Shown: in pieces, positions 53,601 through 64,000 of the stretch
How positions within the stretch are numbered: position 1 is the first letter of the stretch
Layout: every line of letters starts with the position of its first letter
Made by a program: the position numbers and the translations under genes
Assembly: GCA_013399305.1 (NCBI GenBank)
Contig: VXAI01000039.1
Span: 753,732-817,731, forward strand
Length of the DNA stretch: 64,000 nt
Direction: 5' to 3'
Source of the DNA: Rostratula benghalensis
Lineage: Eukaryota > Chordata > Aves > Charadriiformes > Rostratulidae
The notes under the pieces: model-generated
Databases searched by the model: none
What the model saw: only the letters and a program-made list of their open reading frames with translations
What the model was told of the DNA's origin: nothing

Positions 53601-56600
53601 AGGCCTTTATTCACCAAGGAAGTTAAGTGACAGCTTAGAGATGAAGATGAGTTGGCTGCAAAGGTGGTAGGCTCAATGCTGCTGAAGGCTGTCCCTCCGC
53701 TGTGAAGCCCGGTGCCAGAGGTGCCACTTCATGAAGGGTATGTCTGTGTCTCACTGTCTGCACACTGCCAGTCACAGCTGTGGGGTCTATATGGTCATTA
53801 GAAACCTGCCATTGGTCAAGGGATGAGAACAGGAAAAGGAGGAGGAGGAGGTGACAAAGCTTGAGGCTTGTTGGAGGCACCATTTCTGAATGGTGCTGCT
53901 GGATGGAAGATCTACAGAAGGCAGGCATCCCCAAACCACTGCCTAGGCTGGAGGATGAGGGAGGAAGGTAAATCTCAGCTTTGTTTCGCCCTCACCTGAG
54001 CGAGGCCTGACCCGAATCATACTGCTCTGTCACAAAGCTGCGGTTTCTCTGCTCTTCTTGCTTCTACATTTGGGGCAGTATCTGGCACTTGGAGTATGCA
54101 ATTGTAGGCCTGCTTTATAGAGAAAGCTATTAAATCAAGTTTGAAATGGTTTTTACCTGCAGGACATTTTTTCCAACAGTAAAGGCAATTTTCATGTGTG
54201 ATGGAAAAATCTCGGTTTTCTCTAGATTTTCAACTCCTCTCTCCCACACGTTTTTGGGGAATATTTTGAGGGGACTGACCAGGAGGAAGAAAAAAATATT
54301 TTCTGTCATTTGCAGATCTGTTATTGCAGAGCAGAATCACAGTTACCCAAACTGCTCTGTAGTTCAACACAAGAGGCCAAAGCTCCCCAGTCATTATTGA
54401 AAGTATGCTTTTGCATTAGTTCCATGCCCACGAGCAGTGTGTGTTTAGGAACTGCAAGATCTTGGTATATTTTTCTCTGTTACTGTTCTCAGGCTCCACT
54501 GAGACCAGACTTTTCTGATCTTTGGAGCATTCTTGCTTGATTCAAATCTTCCCTTGTAAGAACAGCCGTGTGTCTTAGGAATCTCTATTTGCAAGATTCT
54601 GGTGGTTTCTTTGCAAGAGATTTTAATGAATTGGAGGGGAGAGAAGGGTGCAAGAGAGACCTTTCCTGAACAAATGACTTTATCCAGCTGAGACATCAGA
54701 AGTTGGCTATAGATGGTTAATGAGGCCAGGGCTGGATGGAGGCATGAAAATGGTTTTCTCCACTCCTGCTCCAGCTCAAGGAGTCTGCAGGCTTGCCCTT
54801 GTACCGTGTGGTGGCAGCCTTGCTCACAGAACGTGCCCTGTGTCGCTTCACTGGTTTTGTTTGCAGCATTCTTTTTAGGGGGAAGAGCTCAATGGACCAT
54901 ATATGCTGTCAGCTGGGTAATATTGTACTGTAACGTAGTGTGTTCATCCTCACAGCATCAGCAATGCACAACTGCTTCCTTTCCTTGCCGTGCCAGAGAC
55001 ATCTATTATTCAGTGTGAAACAACCCATTCTATTGGGCTGGGTGCTCTAACAAATATATTGTCAGGGCTACACGAGTGATAGGGCTTTGCAGGAATGAGG
55101 ACATGAGGATATCTGGGGCATGAAAGCCCTCATTCAGTCTTCCAAATCCCTGCATGGCAATCCCGGAGACTTCCAGGAGCTGCGAGCAAGGACTGGTAGC
55201 AAGTAGCAAGGGCCATTTCTGTCTGAGTCCCTTCCCCTTCTCCTGGCTAATCCATGCACGATTTGTCTGCTCTGTGCTGTGTCTCACCCTGAGCCCCATT
55301 TTGGAGGGCTGGGGTCTCTTCTGCTACAGGTTTGCCTGTGCTGGTTCTTGAGAAGCGAAAGGGGGCAGGTGGTATTTATTTTGATTGAGCTGTAGTGTTG
55401 TGTTTTCAGAAGCAATGGCTTAGCAGGTTGTGGGCATACTGGGGAGTGAGTCACCAAGCAGTAATGACAGTAGGAAGAGGAGGAGAAGAGAAATGATTCA
55501 AGAGTTGTTCAGCTTTTCCTGATGGAAGCCAGGCGCAGGGGCAAAGTTTACACGGAGTGGCAGAAAGCATCTAAACTGAAAGGTCACTGGAGGTGATCTG
55601 GGGACACAGCTCAGCTGTGGTCTCTGGTTAAAATCCTCATATGTCCCTGTCACCAGCTGATGTGGAGACCTCCTGGCAGATGCATATGATGCTGACGGGC
55701 GAACGTTCTACTTGTCAGCTTCTCAAGCTACCAAGAATCTTGTCAGGCTGATGTGGATGTCCTAAGGCACCTTTGCTTCAGTGCAAGCTGGTGTTAGTAG
55801 AAATCATCCAAACACCTCATATTTAAACAGAGAAGCACTTACTGCTGTAATAGAAGTGTCTGTGTGGAGATTACATTGGGCTGCAGCTGGTTTACACTTC
55901 ACTGAGCCCCAGCAGAAAGGATTTGTGTGGTTTGCAATATTGTTTTTTCCCCTCAATTCTGGCTTTTGCTACTGTTTCAGGTCAGAGATGCATCTATGGG
56001 ATAGTAATTAGTTAGGAAATATTTCTTAGGCTGCATTTTGGAAAATGCAAGAACTACTGCAGGTATTTTCACTCTGCAATACGTGCTGGCTAGGTGGCCT
56101 AAATGAGGAGGCCACATTTGTTATGCTTGTGATATGTGTGCCACAATGAGGACTGGTACCCTGTGGGTACTGTTACCATGGGATCCTTCAAATCTCAGTT
56201 TCCCTACATGTAGAGACCCTGTTGCTTGCAGGTACTAAATCCATGATAATTATCATAGTATAAAAAAATGCAGAGCAGATGAGGAGGAAGGTAGATAGGA
56301 AGTTGTTCTCGCAGTATTTTTCTTAAACACACATTTAAATTATTTGGGGAACTGAAGTGGGTTTCCTTTTCAGCTTATAGCACAGAGGAAAACCTTTGCC
56401 GCAGATCTACTTAGTACAGGTGGCTTTGGGCTTGAAGTGGAGGGCTTGGAGCTGAGATGAATTTATTGTAAGAATCAAGTGTAATGCAGTAACTAAGGAC
56501 GGAATGATATCAGTATGGTTCATTCATCAGAATGAACTACAGTTGTTGTAGCTTCTCCTGTCCTTTGTAGCAAAGAACAAAGAGGTCGTGGTTTCTTACT

Positions 56601-58240
56601 CATGTATTTACTATTACTTTAGTATGGAGTTTTTTCCTGCTGGTAGGTGGCATCATCCAAGCTCCTCATCCTGTTGCACTGGTCCAGGATGAGATGCTGC
56701 CTGTTTTACTGTGATTCCAAATAGTTCCTTGCACATTACTAGGTGTATCTATCAGACTCTGGAGGGAAACTGGTGGCTAATGGTGAAGTTGCTCCTGAGG
56801 ACTATGGCTATACTGCCTGCAGGACAGGCAAGAAGTGATCTGCCCCTAGAGGACACTATACCTCAGCTATGGTGCTCTGTCCATTTAAAAATGTCTTCAA
56901 CCTTGGGTAAGGCCTCCTATGTTTAGGGTAGTCAGGATTACTGACATTCCCCCTTCCCTCCCCCCCAACTCTGTGTTAGAGGGGTTTGGGGTGGTGGATC
57001 CTCTCTATTTTGGGAATGATAGCATTAGAGATACTTGGCTTCGAGTGTTCTTCTAAAAGTGGCAATGGAAAGGCATCATCAGGGACATATCCTGACTACT
57101 CAGCCCTGATTTTCTTTGGTTGCTCCCAGCTCTGACTCTGAGCAGGTGGTGACCAGTGGCTGCAGAGTCCCATATGCCACATGAATCCAAGAAGAGCTGT
57201 AGGGAAGCCCCAAGCTCTGCTATACTTCTAAGACTGTTTGGGGAAGAAAGACCTCTTGTCTGTGCATCTCAGAGTAATCTTTGTGGGTGAATTGGATGTG
57301 CAGCGATTCTCAAAGGTGAACTGGTGCTCTGTTCACCTCACTTGTCTCTTCAGTGCTGTCTTCTTTTGTGTTCTGTATGCCCATTCCTATGGTGATCATA
57401 TCTTACATGGTCACATGGACACCTTTGGAGTTTCTAGGCAATGTCAGCAAGCCTTTTCTATAGGCAGCTGGGGACTAGACATGGAGTGGAACGTACAGTG
57501 GGAATTTGGGCCTGGGATCACTGTTCAGAGCAGGCATTCGTTTGAGTCTTCCAAAATGCAGTAGGGCTAGAAATGGAATGTCCATGCTCTGTGTTCATTT
57601 AGTGCTGAATCTGGAGCATGCATGCAATCAAGACCATTGCTAAGGGTTTTGTCCAGAAGCTTTGGAGAAATTAGAAAATTTCACCATCAAGTGCAGCCTC
57701 AATCTTATGCTAGTGGACTTTCTAGTCTCTGTCATCAGGGCAGAGGGGACAGGCTGAGCTTGTAAACCCCCTTTTGGCATCCTCCAAAGCCTATCAACAC
57801 CAAAAGCCAAAGAAGTTGCCTTGGAAACTGTGATGAAACTGAAGGTGCAGGGAGCTCCTGGAAGGCTAACTGGAATAGCAATGTAGATACCCTCCCTGAC
57901 ACTGGTGTCAGGTGGAGCTCAGTAATCCTGGAGTTTCTCACTCCAAGCTGAATGTTAGAACCTGTAGTTAGTACCATTCCTGTGTAGCAGGATGCTAGAA
58001 AGCTCTTCAGTTACAGGTCTGTCCACCTTGAAGAGAGGCAGCGTTCATATCTAAGTACTTTTCTACTCAGGGAAAGCATAACGTGAGCCAGCTGTGCCTG
58101 CTCCTTAGTTATGTTAACCTCTTAGAAAGATGAGTGAGCAAAGCAGGAACATTTGCAGTAGTGGAAGAAAGGGATTCTGCAGGGAGTGGAAAAGGAGATG
58201 GACTGGAAGACCAAGCAGCAGATAATTTGCCTAAGGGACA
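50622..58240. other. Gene-free intergenic DNA
   Basis: 7.6 kb with no recognised gene on either strand and only short open frames. It contains a short (GGA)n near 53838 and C-rich tracts near 56949-56966. REST is expected further right by synteny, but no REST coding sequence is seen. Confidence 0.5.
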
Positions 58241-58269
58241 AAGAGAATGAAGCAAGTTACTCACTTCTT

Positions 58270-58440
58270 TTTTTACACTTGCCACAGGCTAATTAAGGAA
58301 TCAATGTAATGCTAGAAACCTCTGAATGCTTAATGGAAAAATAGCTAATTAATTAACATTACAAATCATAATGATTAAGGAATTAATCTTTTATGAACAT
58401 AATTAGGAATGGTGAGTGAACAGGTACATGGAAGGATGAC
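58270..58440. promoter_or_regulatory. AT-rich homeodomain-motif-dense stretch
   Basis: About 170 bases packed with GCTAATTAAGG, AGCTAATTAATTAAC, TGATTAAGGAATTAATC and CATAATTAGG, that is, multiple TAATTA/ATTAAT cores. It has no coding potential or repeat identity. The composition resembles vertebrate conserved non-coding elements. Conservation cannot be tested here. Confidence 0.35.
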
Positions 58441-60425
58441 TTTTGGAATATGAATTATGGTTGTTTCTTTCCGAATCACTGCTAGTTAATGAAGACACAG
58501 AGCAATATTACTGAGCAAACAATGCAGAAGGGAACAAGGCTGTGTAATGATCCCAGCTAGGAATGGTAATTGATTTGTTTGTTGGGAAGGCTCACAAATT
58601 GGAAATGGTATTTGGCTTGATCGTTCTATTACTTATGGTAGTAAAGGGGCTCACTTGTCCTTGACTTCTGCCTGGGAGGCAAAACTCTCGACTGGCTGAG
58701 GCTTTGTCTAGTTCCCAGGGTTTGTTATGGTCACTGCTCAGGGGCCTCAGGAGTTCTCTCATCACAAGGCAGTAAGAAGTAGATGAGAAGCACAGTGTTT
58801 AAAAGAGAAAAAACGGCCATAGAGCGTTGTGAGGGCAGTATAGAAAGAGATTGGAAGGTCTGAGATGACTGCAATGGTCTGGACCATGAGATTTCTCTAT
58901 TTGGCATTTTCCTAAGAGGCATCTGCGGGCTTAGTGTGGATTTTAAAACTCCAAGTGATGGTTCCCAGAGAATGTGGACCCACCAGTTTTGGAGTATGTG
59001 GATTTCCAAATTGTTACAAATGGGTCTCTCATTTTGTGCTTGCATTAGGGCTCAGCTTCTCACTCTCTGACTCCCTTCTACTAAGCAGAGATCCTTTCTG
59101 TGCCAGAGTGGTGTGAATGTGTCAGGGCTGCTCCCAGTGGTGCCAGGCAGAGCTCTAAGAGAGCAGAAAACCCTGGCTGGGGTCTGTAGAGCTTTATCCC
59201 TCAGCTAATCAGCTGTTTCCTGTTCAGTGCTTGTTTGGCAATGATTCTGCTAATAATTTTTCTTAAACTTGGCAGTCAGACAGAGAATTGCGTGATGCTA
59301 AGGACTCATTTGGGATGGGGAAAGAAGCAGATCTTACTGGGATTTACACTGGGGAGCACATGCAATAGGAAAAAGAGGGAACTGTGGCCCTCTACTTTTA
59401 TTTCTGACATGGGTGTCTGACATAAGGTTCCTCCAGGGACTAGAAAATGACAAATTGGAACAAAAGCTGATGAACACCCTACCTTCATAGTTCTTTCTGA
59501 TGCTGTGCACCTGGAACTCCATCTCTCCACAGGCATCTGTTTGCATTCTCCCCTTCCTGAAGAGTAAGAAATGTGTTTCTCAGGTGGAAGTGGTAGGAGG
59601 CACAGGATGTTTCCAGGGTTTTGCTGTTACAGACTCTATTTGAAGGTCCCAGTCTGTTTTTGGAGTACCCAATGGCCTTAGCCAGACCCTAGTCTTTGGG
59701 ATGCAGAGACTTGGTATGTAGTACTTTTGCAATGCAGTAATTAGGATATCTGGATAGAGGTAGTGGAACCAACATTTTGGGTGATGAGTGGTGGAGTGGA
59801 AAGAGTAGAAGGAAGACAAGCCAGTCATGGAGCTTGCTTGCCAGAAGTCATTCTGATTTGGTGCAGAAAGTGCAGTGTAAACAAAAGAATGGGCTCTTAC
59901 AGGTTGAGATGCTTCAGACCAAGCATTTTGCTTTTCTCTCATAATGAGCCCATCTCTGAAGTTCAGATGTGCTTCTGTCATGAGTACTGGGACTATTTCC
60001 CCACATAACTTGCACCCTTCCTAGAGCAGCATGTGACTGTGAATTGCATGTGTAGCCCTTGGCATTACTTTGCGTGTGATGGCCTATATGATGCCTGGGA
60101 ATCAGTCAAATGCCAACACAACTAACCTACAAACAGGAGTCTTGTGCTGAATTAAGCAGCCCTAATTTTTTCATGCTGGGCTTGCTGGACCTTCAGCAAA
60201 GGAAGACATCCCACTTTTGCAAGGAAGGCTGCAAAAAGCATCAATTCATTTAACTAAATACTTGAATAAATAAAAGAGAACAGGTTCTATTAACATGGGG
60301 TTTAAGCTCCTATGTGTGGTTTTGAATTTGGGATTTAGATATTTGGCAGAATCAAACATTCATATGACTTGAAGGGGTAGGCCAGCTCCTTGTACTCTTT
60401 ATGGATTTTACTAAAAAAAAAGAAT
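58441..60425. other. Gene-free intergenic DNA
   Basis: No gene, repeat or RNA recognised. Confidence 0.45.
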
Positions 60426-60429
60426 GAGC

Positions 60430-60620
60430 TAGTATGTGCTTATCAAGCACATTATTAGGCTAATTTACTACAGTTTCATGAAACTAATTAAAGAGAAACA
60501 AGACAAGGATGAAAATAAGGTCACAATTAAGATTGAATCAATAAATCATTGTGTTCAGCAACTTAATACAGCAAGTAGTTGAATTAAATTATGAGTTTGG
60601 CATCAGAAAGAATTACTTTT
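60430..60620. promoter_or_regulatory. Second AT-rich motif-dense stretch
   Basis: About 190 bases with TTATTAGGCTAATTTAC, AACTAATTAAAG, CACAATTAAGATTGAATCAAT, AAATCATTGTG and GAATTAAATTATGAG. This is a homeodomain/PBX-like motif mix similar to the 58.3-kb stretch. It is another candidate conserved non-coding element. Confidence 0.3.
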
Positions 60621-63600
60621 TGTGTAAACCTTGTTCAGGGGATGATAAAGGAGATTGAGCTCTGCTTGTTTCCTATTGAGTTACTGCATTGACTTTGTTT
60701 GGGAGAACTTGAGAACTTGATCCATTATGGGCAGAAGCCTGTGTAGGATCTAGGCATCACGTCTGCTTTTAGCCCCTCACCAGGTGGTGTTGCTCAGTGC
60801 AGACTCTGCCCAATATGCCTCCCATCAAGAAAGAAGCAACATGACTGTCCAGAGCAGTTGCATTTTTAACGCACTATCCTTGAATAGCTCTGTTCTTACA
60901 TGGTTTTATCTTGGTCTTTATTTCTGTTTTCTAAGTCTATGCAAAGATAAAAGGGCATTTTCACACCCTTCATACAAAGGCAGTAATAAAATCAAGCTGA
61001 ACAGCAGTTTTAAGCAATGGTCTTTTTTGATCACCTATCTATACTGGTGAAATGAGAGGTGCACATGCTCAAAAGACTGGAATTCACCAGAATGCCCAGA
61101 CCGTGAACTCAAGATATTTTCAAACTTTTTTTCACTTCATCATGTGATCCACTATACATCTACTAAAAAGGAACAAATCTTCCAGAACTGATATCTAATC
61201 TTGCAATATCTTCACTGTGGCATTGTTTCTACTGGGCTGTTTTGAAATGTTAACTCTTGACATAAGAGACATTGCCTATGAGTTTTCAATGATTTTAAAA
61301 AAAAAGGTTAAATTTATCTTCAGTTATTTGACTCTATTGTGATGTTGTCTTCTATCAGCTGTCCCTGCCCAGGATAAGTCTGGGGTGACTGGTGGGGTTT
61401 GCTGCACCTTCTGACATTTCTGGGCTTGCTGCTGTTTGTGCCACTCTCTTTTCTGTCATTGCATTAATGAAGCTATGTATGAAAGAAAATGTGTTAACAG
61501 TAATAAAGTCCTTATGAACTGGCCAATTCCTCTAGTAGTCATGTATTAATTTTATGTGTTTCTCTTCATTAAGAGGTCTTCAAGAATTGCAATGCTGTAG
61601 GTTATTGTAACAGAACACTTGAGATTATGCCCTTACAGCAAATTTCACACAGAAATGAGTGAAAATGGAGCACTTATACAATCTGGCAACTTTTAATAGT
61701 TGTGATATCCTACTCCTAGTGACTACTTGCTGCTCTTGCTTCACCATTCCCAGACTGACACTGTAGTGGAAGGCTGCCATCGTCAGTGTAGTAACGTTAC
61801 CAAAACTAATGTTTCAAATCAGTACCAGTGCCTGATTTTTAATGGAGCCCTGGCCTCTCTCAGGTAGAAGGAATTTAAAATAAATTCATTTACAAGGCAG
61901 GATATGAGGAGACACAAAGAGTGGCTTTGGGCTTTTTTTGGACCATATAGATTAAAAAAGAAGTTTGAAGCATGATGATCAGCCTTGTTAACTTGGCTGT
62001 CTGATGTATCTGATATTGATGCCACTGTTTCTAAAACCATTGCTCTCAAGGGGTCAGCAGTATTGATTTACTGGCTTGCAGCAACTCAGAGAATTAGTCT
62101 GGTATTGCTGAATTCCAAACACAAACACACCTTCAGAGGATGTGAAATCACCTGCAAAAATGTGCAACAGTCTCAAGTAATTTACTATTAATTGTCTCTT
62201 ACTGTTGGAATGTCTCAGACTTCTTTCTAACTCAATGGGATTGAAATTAACCAAAAAAAAAAAAAAAAGGAAAACAAAAGGACAAATTAGGGCTTGAAGA
62301 TCTGATGCTTTAAGAAAAAAAAATGGCACTCTTGGGAGAAATTGCATGCGTCTGCAACATGAGGAGCAGGGGAATCTGTAACTGGTATTGCATTAGGTGG
62401 ATGCTGATCTCAGCACCAACCCCTAAATTACATGTAGCTCCTTTGATTTCAGCAGAGTTACTGAAGATTATTCCAGTTACAGAGGAGCTGTAATGTTTGT
62501 CACATGTATCTTATTAGTACAAGGCAGATCTCTGAAATAACATTGCTCAGAAAAAGAAATATCCAAACAATTGTTTTTCCCCATTTATTGTTCTTCTCTA
62601 GGCAAATATATTAATATTAATAGAATAAAAATAAATTCAGTGAATGAACTATAGTTAAGTGCCGTGTTAATGCATGAGGACAGAGTACTTGCTCTTATCT
62701 AGGTTTTTGAAGAATTAAAATAGCTGCAAACCAGTCCATCAGTTGAACTCACTTTAATTAGGCTCTGTGTACAGGCAGGGGTCTTTCCCTTTAAGCACAA
62801 GGATGTCAGTCCCTTGCTTTCATAAATCATGCTTCTCAGGAGCTCATGAAGGAGGATGGCGTCACGATGCTGTTTTGCAAATGGGGGCATGGAGGCAGGG
62901 GGAGGAGTGAGGGGATTTAGTCAACTACAGGTACCAATGCAGTGTAAAGGAGCATGTGGCTTTATTCCAGTGGTCCTCTTGATCAAAAGACTGCAAAAAT
63001 GCTTGTGGCTTTTCTTCCCAGTTATTCAGCCTGGCCCCCACATGGGCTCAGCACTTACCTGTTATGGGAGCCCAGGCATTGCTTTAGGTTAAAAAGGAGC
63101 CTAAGCCACTGTCTTTGAGAGAAATACGGGGAAAATGACTGTGAACTTTTCAGGAGGCTCACTAAAATTGCATCTGGTCTTAAAGCCCCAGTTCCTGGAG
63201 TCCTGTGATTATGCCATGTTCCCCGCTTGCAATAAAAGGGAAAGGGTGTGTTTGGTTTTTGACATTGCACAGAAAAGTGTAAGAAATTTTCTTTCAGAAT
63301 GTTAATTAATATAGTTTGTATGTTGCCTGGTAGAAAATTCGTAGCAAAATGAGGACGTAAATGACAAAGAACATAAAATCAATAATATTGTTAGAGAATC
63401 CCCAAATATGGGTGCATTTTAAAATCCTGTGACTCTTGCAGTGAACAAGAACTGGCATGATTTTTAATAGCTCCTCTTTCTCTCCTTGCCACTCATCTAA
63501 TTTAGGCCAGGACATGGTTTAGCTATATTTTAAGGAAAAGAGGTCTGCCAGCCTCTTCAGCTTTGTGTCCAGCATCACGCCCAGAGCCTTTCCACCTAGG

Positions 63601-64000
63601 ATTGAGGGGTCACAGCTTCTGAGCGGTGTGAAAGCTAGTTCTCTTACCCCTCTGCTGGGCACAGCTGTCTCTGACTTGTAGCCAACAGCTCTCCAAGGAG
63701 CCCTCTGCCCATTGGTGTGGGTCTCAGCTCACCAGCTGATCAGCAGTAAGTGCCATCCATGGCCAAACCACCGCCCTGTGGGAATCACTGCGGAAGGCAG
63801 AGACATGGGGGAGAGTGCACCAACACAGCTTCCTGAGAGGAAACAAAGCTTGTGCTTGACGTGCGAGCAAGGTGCTAGGACTCCTCTGATATATATGTGT
63901 GCTGACAGATGGTCTGACTTGAAATACTCTCTCCAAATTCCATTAAGACCTAGGAAGAGAGCGGGCAGCTAGCAGCCGTGAGGAAGTAAGTGGTTTCTTA
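60621..64000. other. Gene-free to right edge
   Basis: AT-rich intergenic sequence with an A run at 62253-62268 and A-rich spots. No gene recognised. The last ~500 bases are somewhat richer in GC but contain no recognisable exon. Confidence 0.45.

Noticed and set aside
1..64000. CRISPR arrays, bacterial operons, tRNA or rRNA genes
   Set aside because: No regular spaced repeats, no Shine-Dalgarno-led gene series and no recognisable structural RNA; the sequence is vertebrate nuclear DNA.

Overview
The window is avian nuclear DNA. It has small exons bounded by GT-AG splice sites, AATAAA signals, several CR1 LINE copies ending in the bird-typical 8-bp ATTCTGTG-type repeat, and one solo LTR of a kind common in bird genomes. 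I found no bacterial features, CRISPR arrays or structural RNA genes. Three neighbouring protein genes can be assembled by hand: a THEG-repeat gene (THEGL, also called SPMAP2L; + strand, about 1.2-12.7 kb), HOPX (- strand, about 14.2-18.5 kb) and SPINK2 (- strand, about 40.9-46.4 kb). The same trio is neighbouring on human 4q12, so this is a conserved synteny block. The window probably stops short of REST, the next gene in mammals.

Layout: 1-270 is a GC-rich, CpG-rich patch followed by a CR1 tail. THEGL occupies 1.2-12.7 kb with seven solid coding exons and a tentative 34-bp upstream exon; its N-terminus is not securely placed. A long CR1 with a T-rich microsatellite sits in one of its introns. 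THEGL and HOPX converge, with about 1.5 kb between their poly(A) signals. HOPX has two coding exons (73 codons), a TATA box and a short first exon whose last three bases are an ATG that splices in frame to exon 2. From 18.9 to 31 kb there is no recognised gene, only isolated exon-like segments, some of which could be alternative 5' exons of HOPX. From 31.1 to 35.5 kb is a nest of CR1 copies. From 35.5 to 40.9 kb is AT-rich intergenic DNA. SPINK2 follows with four exons encoding an 80-residue secreted Kazal inhibitor (P1 = Arg). Its 5' end lies in a CpG island that holds a 173-bp-period diverged tandem duplication and a run of 94 G. From 46.5 to 64 kb is gene-free sequence with one solo LTR (50.1-50.6 kb) and AT-rich stretches dense in TAATTA-like motifs that may be conserved regulatory elements.

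Functionally, THEGL and SPINK2 belong to families with male germ-line roles (sperm microtubules; acrosomal protease control). HOPX is a small atypical homeodomain cofactor of heart, lung and stem-cell differentiation. They are neighbours by synteny and do not form an operon. All exon models are manual, based on splice consensus, reading-phase consistency and family motifs; no alignments were run.
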